A stretch of DNA of 14,493 nt from Haloferacaceae archaeon (GCA_003554115.1 PWFE01000057.1:1-14493), one strand, 5' to 3'. Positions 6,468 through 13,332 are shown, numbered from the stretch's first letter. Made by a program: numbers and translations. Notes: a model not told the origin generated them from the sequence alone.

Positions 6468-6923
6468 TTAGGCGTAGCGTTCGAGTTCCGGCCGGTCGAG
6501 CGACTCGAAGACGTCTTGGGCGACCTCATCAAGGAAGGCCTCACCGTCAGGGGTGGTGCGTCGACCCTCGCCCTGTCCGGTGGTGACGAGATCTTCGTCT
6601 TCGAGTTGGATCAGTGCCTCGCGGATGATCTTTTTCGAACCCGAGACGTGGCTGGCGGGTGCGACTGCATAGCGGTTCGAGCCGCCTTTGGTGCCACCGT
6701 ACTCGGTTGCAAGGCGTTCGACACCGATTGGCCCGTTAATAGCGACCTTTCGCAGAAGGCTGGCGGCGCGAGTTGCCCAGAAATCCTCCTGCTGAGGAGG
6801 TAGTTCGCGGTCTTGGCTGGTTTTCGTGTACTCGACCCACTCAGGCTCCTCGATGCGGTCTGCGAGCCGGTCTGCGAGTTCGTCGATGAACTCTTCGGCC
6901 GGAACGTCGTAGAGAGTTACCAT
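6468..6923 (-). CDS. rps19e: 30S ribosomal protein S19e
   Basis: The 151-residue product MVTLYDVPAEEFIDELADRL... is archaeal/eukaryotic-type eS19, a component of the small subunit needed for late maturation steps of small-subunit rRNA in eukaryotes. Family hallmarks are the N-terminal helix with YDV and L-A-x-x-L, the segment PPQQEDFWATRAASLLRKVAINGPIGVERL (42-71) with the conserved W49, R52 and GPIGV, and YGGTKGGSNRYAVAPASHVSGSKKIIREALIQLE (75-108). The GRRTTPDGEAFLDEVA tail (120-135) completes the winged-helix-like fold. The frame is open further upstream to 7007, but MVTLYDV is the family start and a good TATA box lies 27 bases before it, so ATG 6923 is chosen. It heads the cluster with PDCD5, PP-loop and DedA genes and diverges from thiL. 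Confidence 0.96.
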   Translation of the reverse strand: MVTLYDVPAEEFIDELADRLADRIEEPEWVEYTKTSQDRELPPQQEDFWATRAASLLRKVAINGPIGVERLATEYGGTKGGSNRYAVAPASHVSGSKKIIREALIQLEDEDLVTTGQGEGRRTTPDGEAFLDEVAQDVFESLDRPELERYA

Positions 6924-6947
6924 GAGGTCTTTTTCCGTGTTGGGCTG

Positions 6948-6953
6948 TTTAAA
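6948..6953 (-). promoter_or_regulatory. TATA box for rps19e
   Basis: GGGTTTAAACAG on the minus strand contains TTTAAA centred 27 bases before the rps19e ATG. This is close to the haloarchaeal consensus and positioned for a leaderless, strongly transcribed ribosomal-protein mRNA. It is the best-looking promoter in the window. Confidence 0.65.
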
Positions 6954-7017
6954 CCCATCGTATTGCCGGCCCAGGGCGGTTTGGGATGTGTTGGATTCAC
7001 ACTCCAAATGCTACAGT

Positions 7018-7024
7018 CTTTTAC
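7018..7024 (+). promoter_or_regulatory. TATA-like box for thiL
   Basis: CTTTTAC is centred 32 bases before the chosen thiL ATG at 7053. It lies about 70 bases from the divergent rps19e TATA box, so the two genes have separate back-to-back promoters. It supports the short thiL start over the long open frame. Confidence 0.4.
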
Positions 7025-7052
7025 TCACTGGCTCGAAACGACGACAGTACTG

Positions 7053-7910
7053 ATGGACGAACGAGCGGCCCTCCGGATGCTCGCTACTGACCTTCCCCAC
7101 GCTGGCGACGATGCCGCGGTTGTCGACTCGACGGCAATTACAACCGATATGCTCCACGCTGCGACCGATTTTCCCGACGGTACGACTCACTACACGGTGG
7201 GCTGGCGATCAGTTGCTGCCTCGCTGTCGGATCTGGCTGCGATGGGTGCCAAGCCAACCGCGGCAGTTGCCGCCTACGCCGACACCGAGTTCGTCGACAG
7301 CGAGTTGCGGGCGTTCGTCACCGGCGCACGCGATATCTGTGAGCGAACAAACGCCGAGTACGTCGGCGGTGATCTCGATGCCCACTGCGAGTTAACGGTG
7401 ACGACGACGGCGATCGGCGAGGTCAACAAGCCAGTGTACCGGTCGGGAGCCACTCCCGGCGAGATCGTCTGTGTAACTGGCACGCTAGGTCGGAGTGCGG
7501 CCGCACTCGCGTTGTTTGAAGCGGGAGAGACTGATCGTGGCAACGAGCTGTTTCGGTTTTCGCCGCGCGTCGACGCCGGCCGACGGCTAGCTACAAGCGC
7601 CAGTGCGATGATGGACTCAAGCGACGGGCTGGCCCGCTCGCTACACCAACTGGCTGCGGCCAGCGACTGTGGCTTTGGAATCGATTCGTCGGCAGTTCCA
7701 ATCGATGACGCCTGCGAAGTCTGTGCTGACCGCTGGGAAGCCGGCGTTCATTTCGGCGAGGATTTCGAACTCGTCGTTTCGCTGCCCGAATCGGATCTCG
7801 ATGCCGTCCAACGCGACCTCGACGTTCCGCTGACAGTCATCGGCGAGGTCACCGACTCTGGTGTGACCGTCGACGGCGAACCGCTGGCTGATCGTGGCTA
7901 CACCCACTGA
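7053..7910 (+). CDS. thiL: Thiamine-monophosphate kinase
   Basis: The 285-residue product phosphorylates thiamine monophosphate with ATP to thiamine diphosphate, the last step of vitamin B1 cofactor synthesis. It belongs to the PurM/SelD/HypE fold. Visible motifs are AGDDAAVV (17-24, Mg-nucleotide aspartates D19/D20), TTDML (30-34), SLSDLAAMGAKP (57-68), GGDLDAH (105-111), MDSSDGLARSL (187-197) and HFGEDFELV (233-241). All are in the order and spacing of ThiL. Length is slightly below bacterial ThiL (about 320). The frame is open upstream to 6813, but that part is antisense to rps19e. MDERAALRML is the family start, and the TATA-like box fits it. It converges on the metalloprotease gene with 35 bases between them. 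No other thi gene is present. Confidence 0.95.
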   Translation: MDERAALRMLATDLPHAGDDAAVVDSTAITTDMLHAATDFPDGTTHYTVGWRSVAASLSDLAAMGAKPTAAVAAYADTEFVDSELRAFVTGARDICERTNAEYVGGDLDAHCELTVTTTAIGEVNKPVYRSGATPGEIVCVTGTLGRSAAALALFEAGETDRGNELFRFSPRVDAGRRLATSASAMMDSSDGLARSLHQLAAASDCGFGIDSSAVPIDDACEVCADRWEAGVHFGEDFELVVSLPESDLDAVQRDLDVPLTVIGEVTDSGVTVDGEPLADRGYTH

Positions 7911-7945
7911 CGCAGTATGAACATCTTACTCACAGTATACTCGGC

Positions 7946-9088
7946 CTACTGGATTTGAAACGGCACAATCATGAAACACAGTAGCCCCACGCCGAACGTC
8001 AAGAGACCAATCAGTAGCCGGTATCGACCGAGTGGCTGTTCGTCAATGGGATTAGCGGGACCGTTGTAGGCAATCAGCAGCGCGAAAAAGCCCCAAAAAA
8101 CCCATAGGCCGACCGACTCATTAAGTGAGAGACCACGAATGTAGTAGAGGTACGCCGCCAGTCCAAACAGCGCACCCGGTACAAGCGCAGCAATCGTCTC
8201 TTGGCGTTTGCCGACCATCGCCCGGACCATGTGGCCGCCGTCGAGTTGCCCGACCGGAAGCAGGTTCAGCCACGTAAAGAACATCCCAACCCAGCCGCCA
8301 ATAATGACGGGATGTGGGTTCAATGCGGGGTCGCTGTAGCTAGCTTGGGCACCGAGTAGGGTCGCAATAATATCGAGTAGGGGGGGATTATTGAAGACCA
8401 TTGACTCACCGCTTTCGCTCTGTTCGAGGACATGGGCTGGAACCTCGACCGGCCCTAACGAAAGCCCGATGGCGGTCACCACAACGGTTGCCACCAAGCC
8501 CGCAATCGGCCCCCCGACGCCGATATCGAACAGCGCTTTCCGGCTCGGCATCTGGCCGCGCATCCGAATAACCGCGCCCATGGTACCGAAAATCGCTGGA
8601 AACGGAATGAGATACGGTAGTGAGACGTCGACGCCATGATACCGACCCATGACGTAGTGGCCCAACTCGTGGGTTAACAGCACCCCAAGCACGGCTGCAG
8701 TGAACGGCCAGGCTTCAAGCATCGCCAGCGGATTCGAGAGAATGTCAGCAAGCGGAATGTAGTACCAAAAAACCGCCCCCACAAACAGCGTCGACAGAAG
8801 CGTTAGGCCGAACAACACGAGATTCGTCCACGGAATTCCGTTGTGGGCTGTCTGTTGGTCGTGTGGAATGGCGACCAGTGCGGTGCCAATGCTTTCCTCG
8901 GAGTTGGCGAGTTTGAGTTCGTAGCCGGCTTGCTGAAACGCTGGCCAGAGCTCACGATGGAGCCGTCGGTCGGGAATCAGTGGCTCGCCGTAGTAGATAA
9001 TTCGGCCGTCGCGAATACGGACATCAGTCAGGTGGTACCACGTCTCAAGTGCTTCGGGGCGTGGGACTGTGATGTCCGAATCAGCCAT
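7946..9088 (-). CDS. Site-2 protease family (M50) membrane metalloprotease
   Basis: The 380-residue product is an intramembrane zinc metalloprotease-like protein. The N-terminal about 85 residues are soluble (YHLTDVRIRDGRIIYYGEPL), a region found in haloarchaeal and cyanobacterial/plant EGY-type members. Then come several membrane helices. The zinc motif HELGH (140-144) lies in LLTHELGHYVMGRYHGV, followed by FPAIFGTMGAVIRM (163-176) and the second metal-ligand motif NLLPVGQLDGGH (275-286) with D283. All catalytic residues needed for activity are present. These enzymes cleave membrane-bound substrates such as anti-sigma factors or transcription factors; the substrate here is unknown. The frame extends to a GTG at 9121, but ATG 9088 (MADSDITVP) is preferred because a TTTATG box lies 28 bases before it and would be coding otherwise. 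The neighbours share no obvious function with it. Confidence 0.9.
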   Translation of the reverse strand: MADSDITVPRPEALETWYHLTDVRIRDGRIIYYGEPLIPDRRLHRELWPAFQQAGYELKLANSEESIGTALVAIPHDQQTAHNGIPWTNLVLFGLTLLSTLFVGAVFWYYIPLADILSNPLAMLEAWPFTAAVLGVLLTHELGHYVMGRYHGVDVSLPYLIPFPAIFGTMGAVIRMRGQMPSRKALFDIGVGGPIAGLVATVVVTAIGLSLGPVEVPAHVLEQSESGESMVFNNPPLLDIIATLLGAQASYSDPALNPHPVIIGGWVGMFFTWLNLLPVGQLDGGHMVRAMVGKRQETIAALVPGALFGLAAYLYYIRGLSLNESVGLWVFWGFFALLIAYNGPANPIDEQPLGRYRLLIGLLTFGVGLLCFMIVPFQIQ

Positions 9089-9112
9089 CGTCTCCCGTAT
9101 GTGGCCGACGGG

Positions 9113-9118
9113 CATAAA
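9113..9118 (-). promoter_or_regulatory. TATA-like box for the S2P-type protease
   Basis: GTGTTTATGCC on the minus strand holds TTTATG centred about 28 bases before ATG 9088, a leaderless arrangement that argues against the longer GTG start at 9121. Confidence 0.5.
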
Positions 9119-9194
9119 CACCCGCTTCAGTCGCTGTCACTGTGCGTTCTGTGTCTCGAAAGGAGTGTGGTTGTCGAGCCGCGATCAACAGTGT

Positions 9195-9464
9195 TCAGGC
9201 CGACTCGGTGGGTTCAACATACCAAGTGGTCGCACCCGTGTAGGACCACGGTTCAATCGAAAGATCGCTCGCTGAATCCTGCAGTCGGATAATCAGCGCG
9301 CCGATTTCTTTCGGTGAGAGCTCGATCTCCTCGGCAATGAACTTACTTTTGAAGTAGCGATCACCGGCGGCCACACGCTCACGAAGGTACTCCCGAAGGT
9401 ACTCGGCTTTCGGGTTGCCGTTGGCGGTGCGGCTCAGGTCTGCGGAGGGTGTTGTCGCGCTCAT
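9195..9464 (-). CDS. Small winged-helix-like haloarchaeal protein (DUF7123-like)
   Basis: The 89-residue product has a flexible start (MSATTPSADLSRTANGNPK), then a helix (AEYLREYLRERVAAGDRYF), KSKFIAEEIELSPKEIGALIIRLQ (39-62) and the end SIEPWSYTGATTWYVEP. The middle matches a helix-turn-helix in which S-P-K-E-I-G opens the recognition helix, followed by a beta wing with WSY/TTW. It resembles a small protein family widespread in haloarchaea that I recall as DUF7123; the number is from memory. The fold suggests nucleic-acid binding, but no target is known. An extended frame reaches 9545. ATG 9464 is chosen because it has a GAGGT Shine-Dalgarno-like element at 9470-9474 and a clean TATATAAG box at 9501-9508. 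A 9-base inverted repeat lies directly upstream of that box, so the gene may be regulated. Confidence 0.78.
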   Translation of the reverse strand: MSATTPSADLSRTANGNPKAEYLREYLRERVAAGDRYFKSKFIAEEIELSPKEIGALIIRLQDSASDLSIEPWSYTGATTWYVEPTESA

Positions 9465-9500
9465 GATGAACCTCACTGCAGTGTCTGTCTCCACATCTGT

Positions 9501-9508
9501 TATATAAG
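9501..9508 (-). promoter_or_regulatory. TATA box of the DUF7123-like gene
   Basis: CTTATATA on the minus strand is a strong TATA-type match centred 40 bases before ATG 9464. The expected start near 9480 would leave a leader of about 15 nucleotides containing GAGGT (9474-9470) six bases before the ATG. So this mRNA probably uses a Shine-Dalgarno leader, unlike several neighbours. Confidence 0.55.
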
Positions 9509-9510
9509 CC

Positions 9511-9555
9511 AGATCGTTCGGTCGACTTCGTGTCAGTTCACCCACTGAACGATCT
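9511..9555. repeat. 9-base inverted repeat upstream of the DUF7123-like promoter
   Basis: AGATCGTTC at 9511-9519 and GAACGATCT at 9547-9555 are exact reverse complements. A smaller dyad, GTTCA 9536-9540 with TGAAC 9546-9550, overlaps the right arm, and GTCGAC lies in the spacer. The left arm starts two bases beyond the TATA box, where archaeal activators or repressors bind, so it is a candidate operator, possibly autoregulatory. Confidence 0.45.
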
Positions 9556-9773
9556 AAATTCGACGTCGAACAAGTATTCAGGACGATTTAAAAACCAACT
9601 ACATAGTTCATACGCAGTTCTAACACTATATTTCTGTACAAATGGTTTTGCATACAGAGGGTCACAAAAACACCCGAGAAACCAGTAGTAATGCTCGACA
9701 TACCGACCACATGGAGGTTCAACCGGGTATCTCGGTCGACGGCGCGCACGAAGAGACCGTTCCAGTGGGGCTG
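9556..9773. other. AT-rich gene-free spacer
   Basis: No gene is supported between the DUF7123-like start (9464) and the MoaE stop (9774), a stretch of 309 bases. The part up to 9555 holds the promoter and dyads listed separately. The rest is AT-rich to about 9670, with TTTAAAAA at 9587-9594, a short inverted repeat AACTA-CA-TAGTT at 9597-9608, and a minus-strand T-run at 9670-9666 that may help end the moaE transcript. Open frames here look like chance. A small RNA cannot be excluded. Confidence 0.4.
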
Positions 9774-10577
9774 CTACTCGCGTTCGTGCAGCCAAAACTC
9801 CTCGTCGGTCGTCGTCTCTTTTTTAAATATTGGCACCTCGTCTTTGAGTCGGTTGATCCCGTCTTCGACCGCTCGGAACGCTTGCTCGCGGTGGCCTGCC
9901 AGCACCACGACGAAGACGATATCCTCGCCATCGTTCATCAGCCCGATACGGTGGTGCATCAGTACCTCGAAAACACCCTTGCGGTCAGTCAACTCCTCGC
10001 GAATCGTTTCGAGTCGCTGTTCGGCGACTGACTCGTACGTTTCGAACGAGAGGTGCTTGGTGCGTGCGTCGTCGACGCTATCTTTCGCCCGAACTCGGCC
10101 GGTGAAGGAGGCTATCGCGCCAGCGCGCTCGGCCTGTGGAGAGGCTTTGGCTCCCGCGACGAGTGTCTCGAGCGTGATGTGTGGCTCGCTATCGTCGATG
10201 CGGTCGGCGAGTTCATTGAGGTCGATCTCGGTTGGCGTTGCAGCGGTCCCGACCACCGGAGCCGAGGGTGCCGGCTGGGCGTCACCGAGCACAACCGTCG
10301 GCAGGCGATGATGTTTGAGCCCAACGACGAGCGCGTACTCGTAGTCGGGCGCGAGCGAATCGAGCAGTGCCATCGGCGAGCGGTGACTGCCGCTGGCATG
10401 CCAGCGACCGTCACGGTCGAGTTCGAACCGGCCGTCAACGGTGGCTATCTCAGTGTCATCAAATTCGGCTGTGCAGTCGACCGTGGCAATTCGTCCTGCA
10501 CGCGTCTCAGCCAAGTGCGCTGCGAGTTGGTCGACGACCGACCGGCTTTCCGGGCCGATCACACACACTGTTTGCAT
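9774..10577 (-). CDS. moaE: Molybdopterin synthase catalytic subunit with MobB-like N-terminus
   Basis: The 267-residue product fuses two parts. Residues about 1-100 (MQTVCVIGPESRSVVDQLAA..., YEYALVVGLKHHRLPTVVLG) look like a MobB-type domain, but the P-loop is degenerate: GPESRSVV replaces GxxxxGK(S/T). Residues about 130-267 are MoaE, the large subunit of molybdopterin synthase that inserts two sulfurs from thiocarboxylated MoaD/SAMP1 into precursor Z. Its signatures are GAIASFTGRVR (153-163), HRIGLM (209-214), AGHREQAFRA (227-236) and LKDEVPIFKKE (244-254), with the catalytic lysine in the last motif. The frame is open to 10655, but ATG 10577 (MQTVCVIG) fits the domain start. TCGATAACA (about 10607-10615) is only a weak promoter candidate. 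It diverges from pyrH. The MoaE call is firm; the MobB label is by shape and family knowledge. Confidence 0.92.
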   Translation of the reverse strand: MQTVCVIGPESRSVVDQLAAHLAETRAGRIATVDCTAEFDDTEIATVDGRFELDRDGRWHASGSHRSPMALLDSLAPDYEYALVVGLKHHRLPTVVLGDAQPAPSAPVVGTAATPTEIDLNELADRIDDSEPHITLETLVAGAKASPQAERAGAIASFTGRVRAKDSVDDARTKHLSFETYESVAEQRLETIREELTDRKGVFEVLMHHRIGLMNDGEDIVFVVVLAGHREQAFRAVEDGINRLKDEVPIFKKETTTDEEFWLHERE

Positions 10578-10657
10578 ACACACAGGGCGGGTCGCCGGCG
10601 GCTTGAGTGTTATCGAACGACGCGCCGGGTTTCCACCGAAGTAGCCGCTTGGCAACG

Positions 10658-10663
10658 TTTAAG
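10658..10663 (+). promoter_or_regulatory. TATA-like box for pyrH-lysS
   Basis: TTTAAG in CGTTTAAGG lies about 23 bases before ATG 10683 and 29 before ATG 10689. It predicts transcription starting at or next to the start codon, so the pyrH-lysS message is likely leaderless. A GGAGGT at 10672-10677 would then not be transcribed. Confidence 0.5.
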
Positions 10664-10682
10664 GCCGACTCGGAGGTAGCCG

Positions 10683-11408
10683 ATGACAATGAGAGTCGTT
10701 GTTTCAATCGGTGGCAGTATTCTGGCTCCGGATCTCGATGCTGACCGCGTGGCTGGCCACGCCGCAGTCATCGAGTCGTTGGCTGCGGCAGGCTGTGAAC
10801 TCGGCGTTGTCGTCGGCGGCGGCGGTGTCGCCAGAGACTACATCACGGCGGCCCGCGAGCTGAACGCCAACGAAGTCCAACTCGACCAGCTAGGAATCGA
10901 CGTGACGCGGATTAATGCCCGCCTACTGATTGCTGCGCTCGGTTCGGCCGCCAGCCCACGACCGGCGACCGACTACGATACCGCGGGCGACGCCCTCCGT
11001 CGTGGCGATATCTCGGTTATGGGTGGCATAACGCCCGGCCAGACCACCGACGCGGTGGCAGCCGCCTTCGCTGAGTACGTGGGTGCAGACCTGCTCGTCT
11101 ACGCAACCAGCACCGACGGCGTCTACGATGCCGACCCGAACGTCGACTCCGAGGCGATCAAATACACGACGATGTCGCCGGCCGAGCTCGTCGATCTGAT
11201 CGTTCCGATGAGTCGGGATGCCGGCGCGTCGGCTCCAGTTGATATTCTGGCGGCCAAACTCATCGAACGGTCAGGGATGCGGACCATTGTCCTAGACGGC
11301 TCGGAGCCGTCGAACATCGAATCAGCCGTCCTCCGTGGAGATCACGACGGCACCGACGTGATTCCGCACGGAAGCAGTGAACCTGCCGCCTGGGTCGAGA
11401 CCGAATGA
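10683..11408 (+). CDS. pyrH: UMP kinase
   Basis: The product is 241 residues from ATG 10683, or 239 from ATG 10689. It is an archaeal-type UMP kinase of the amino-acid-kinase fold, converting UMP and ATP to UDP in pyrimidine synthesis. Motifs are VVSIGGSIL (6-14, phosphate binding), VVVGGGGVARDY (42-53), the MGGITPGQTTDAVAA segment (113-127) that binds the nucleotide, and YATSTDGVYDADP (140-152). The final part, about 221-241, is acidic and not conserved. The start is ambiguous: GGAGGT with 5-base spacing favours 10683, whereas a TATA-like box about 29 bases before 10689 and the usual MRVVVSIGGS family start favour 10689. The stop overlaps the lysS start in ATGA, indicating translational coupling. 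Why a nucleotide kinase and LysRS share an operon is not obvious from the sequence. Confidence 0.95.
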   Translation: MTMRVVVSIGGSILAPDLDADRVAGHAAVIESLAAAGCELGVVVGGGGVARDYITAARELNANEVQLDQLGIDVTRINARLLIAALGSAASPRPATDYDTAGDALRRGDISVMGGITPGQTTDAVAAAFAEYVGADLLVYATSTDGVYDADPNVDSEAIKYTTMSPAELVDLIVPMSRDAGASAPVDILAAKLIERSGMRTIVLDGSEPSNIESAVLRGDHDGTDVIPHGSSEPAAWVETE

Positions 11409-13054
11409 GCGACGATACCTCTCCACACACACTCGCCGACAGCAGCGAGCGCCAGCATCGCGACTTTTGGGCCGACGAGATCGCTGACAAAATCGAAGCA
11501 CGCGAGCCCGACGAACCAATTGTCGTCAAAGGTGGCGTCTCGCCGTCCGGTGTCGCCCATTTGGGGAACATCAACGAGATCATGCGGGGCTACTTTGTCG
11601 CCGAGTCCCTCCGCGAGCGTGGCTACGAGGTCATGCAGGTCTTTACCAGCGATGATAAGGACCCACTCCGCAAACTCCCCCGCAAACTCGCCAACGCAGA
11701 CGGCGAGATTGTCGGGCTCGGCGAGGTCGACGCCGGCGCGCTCGGCCGAAACCTCGGCAAGCCGTACACCGCGATTCCTGATCCGTTCGGCGAGCGCGAG
11801 TCGTATGCCGCCCATTTTGCAGCCCTCTTGGAAGCTGACGCCGACCGCTTAGGCGTCGACATCGAGATGCGCTCGAACACCGCGATGTACGCCGACGGGA
11901 CATTCGACCCCGTCGTTTCGCACGTTCTCGAACACGCAGAGACGGCCCGCGAAGTACTGTCGGAGTATCAAGCCAAAGTTGATCAAAAGTATGTGCCGTT
12001 TAATCCGGTCTGCGAGGCGTGTGGCAAACTCACCGAAACAGTCACCGAGATCGACGCTGACGCCGGGACGGTCGAGTACGTCTGTACGGATATGGATGTC
12101 GGCGACAATACCATCGAGGGCTGTGGCCACGAGGGAACCGCGACGTTCCGCGAGGGCAAACTGCCGTGGCGATTCGAGTGGCCCGGCCAGTGGCAGGTGC
12201 TTGGGGTCGACTTCGAGCCGTTCGGCAAGGACCACGCCGAGGGATCGTGGCCCTCCGGTGTCGATATCGCCGAGAACGTCCTCGATATCGAACCGCCTGT
12301 CCCGATGGTCTACGAGTGGTTTACACTCAATGGCGAGGCGCTCTCCTCGTCGGCCGGCAACATCGTGACGGTCACCGAACTGCTCAAGCTCTTAGAGCCC
12401 GAAATCATCCGCTACTTTTTCGCGCTCAACCCGAAGAAAGCGCGAGATCTGGATCTCTCGCGGCTCGACCAGTTAGTCGACGACTACGACCGGTTTGAAC
12501 GCGCCTACTATGAGGGCCTCGCTGACGAATCGGTCACCGACTTTGCCGAGGCGGCGTATCCGTACGTAGTCACAGAGCCAACCGACGACCGACCGATCAG
12601 GCTGCCGTACACGTTTGCGGCCGTCCTCGGCATGGTTGACGAGCGCGAGCTACGGATCAAACTCGCCGTCGACGAGGGCCACATTCCAGAGGACGCCGAC
12701 GAGTCGACTATCGAAGCCGCACTCGCTCGCGTCGAAAAAGCCCGAAACTGGGCCGAACGGATGGACAATGCCTACAACTACCGTCTACAGACCGATCTCC
12801 CGGCTGTCGAGTTCGAGCCCGCAGTCGAGTCAGCACTCGACTCGCTGGCCGACGTTGTCGAGTCTGGCAGCGATGGTGAGGAAATTCAGGCGGCGATCTA
12901 CGACACCGCCCGCGAGCATAACATCGAGATCGGCGACCTCTTCGAGGCAGGCTATCGCCTGTTTTTCGACGAGACGCAAGGGCCACGGCTCGGTGAGTTC
13001 CTCGGCGAACTCGAACAGGAGTTTGTCGTGGGGCGACTCCGCCGCGAGCGGTAA
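11405..13054 (+). CDS. lysS: Lysine--tRNA ligase, class I
   Basis: The 549-residue product is an archaeal class I LysRS, unrelated to the class II enzyme of most bacteria; it attaches lysine to tRNA-Lys. The HIGH-type motif is HLGN (52-55) in KGGVSPSGVAHLGNINEIMRGY. A zinc-binding insert has cysteines C203, C206, C227 and C240. PWRFEWPGQWQVLGVDFEPFGKDHAEG (254-280) is a signature of the family. The KMSKS-type loop is ALSSSAGN (312-319), lacking both lysines of the classical motif. The C-terminal alpha-helical anticodon-binding cage runs from about 350 to the end. The start ATG 11405 overlaps the pyrH stop by four bases and gives a plausible acidic N-terminus. It is followed after 41 bases by the small zinc-ribbon gene. 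Confidence 0.96.
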   Translation: MSDDTSPHTLADSSERQHRDFWADEIADKIEAREPDEPIVVKGGVSPSGVAHLGNINEIMRGYFVAESLRERGYEVMQVFTSDDKDPLRKLPRKLANADGEIVGLGEVDAGALGRNLGKPYTAIPDPFGERESYAAHFAALLEADADRLGVDIEMRSNTAMYADGTFDPVVSHVLEHAETAREVLSEYQAKVDQKYVPFNPVCEACGKLTETVTEIDADAGTVEYVCTDMDVGDNTIEGCGHEGTATFREGKLPWRFEWPGQWQVLGVDFEPFGKDHAEGSWPSGVDIAENVLDIEPPVPMVYEWFTLNGEALSSSAGNIVTVTELLKLLEPEIIRYFFALNPKKARDLDLSRLDQLVDDYDRFERAYYEGLADESVTDFAEAAYPYVVTEPTDDRPIRLPYTFAAVLGMVDERELRIKLAVDEGHIPEDADESTIEAALARVEKARNWAERMDNAYNYRLQTDLPAVEFEPAVESALDSLADVVESGSDGEEIQAAIYDTAREHNIEIGDLFEAGYRLFFDETQGPRLGEFLGELEQEFVVGRLRRER

Positions 13055-13095
13055 GTCGACCGATTCGTTTTGTACACCCGTCAAAAAGAGAAGCT

Positions 13096-13311
13096 ATGAG
13101 CAAGGATCGACCGCTGACTGAGTTTTCAGTGAACGAAGCCACCGCAGAGACTGACAGCAGTAGCGAGGAGACCAATCCTGTCAAGCCAGCATCCGTCACT
13201 TACCGCAGTCGACCTGAAGGGTTTGCCTGCGCAGTCTGTGGCGCTGAAACAACTACACAGTGGTTCGACGGCGGCAGGTTCGTCTGTCCGGACTGCAAAT
13301 CGTGGGGGTAG
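13096..13311 (+). CDS. Small zinc-ribbon protein (DUF7573-like)
   Basis: The 71-residue product has an acidic, probably disordered N-terminal half (MSKDRPLTEFSVNEATAETD, then Ser/Glu-rich) and a C-terminal mini zinc ribbon. C45-x2-C48 and C64-x2-C67 flank ETTTQWFDGGRFV, with the end CPDCKSWG. The family resembles a short haloarchaeal protein I recall as DUF7573 (number from memory), often with R-W/Q-W between the knuckles and W near the end. No function is known; binding to nucleic acid or protein is only a guess from the ribbon. It follows lysS after 41 bases and could be read from that message. A TTTTGTA-like stretch at 13068-13074, about 26 bases before the ATG, could also give it its own leaderless promoter. 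It converges on mutL with a 21-base gap. Confidence 0.75.
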   Translation: MSKDRPLTEFSVNEATAETDSSSEETNPVKPASVTYRSRPEGFACAVCGAETTTQWFDGGRFVCPDCKSWG

Positions 13312-13332
13312 TCGGCGACTACTTATAAACCG

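Noticed and set aside
6924..7007. Longer rps19e start at 7007
   Set aside because: It would make the strong TATA box at 6948-6953 coding; S19e proteins start near MVTLYDV.
6813..7052. N-terminal extension of thiL to 6813
   Set aside because: The extension is antisense to rps19e and crosses both promoters; ThiL homology starts at MDERAAL (7053).
7934..7941. Palindrome AGTATACT between thiL and the S2P gene
   Set aside because: Eight bases in a convergent spacer, partly overlapping the S2P stop region; no T-run or stem long enough for a terminator.
9538..9795. Minus-strand 85-aa frame between moaE and the DUF7123-like gene
   Set aside because: It overlaps the moaE 3' end and the operator-like repeat, is Arg/Cys/Phe-rich, and has no start signals or family resemblance.
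9642..10311. Plus-strand frames of 129 and 206 aa opposite moaE
   Set aside because: Mostly antisense to conserved MoaE sequence; a TTTAAAAA at 9587 is not enough to support a gene.
13312..13332. CTTATAAA in the gap between the zinc-ribbon gene and mutL
   Set aside because: It looks like a TATA box but both flanking genes converge here, so no gene could use it without starting inside a coding region.
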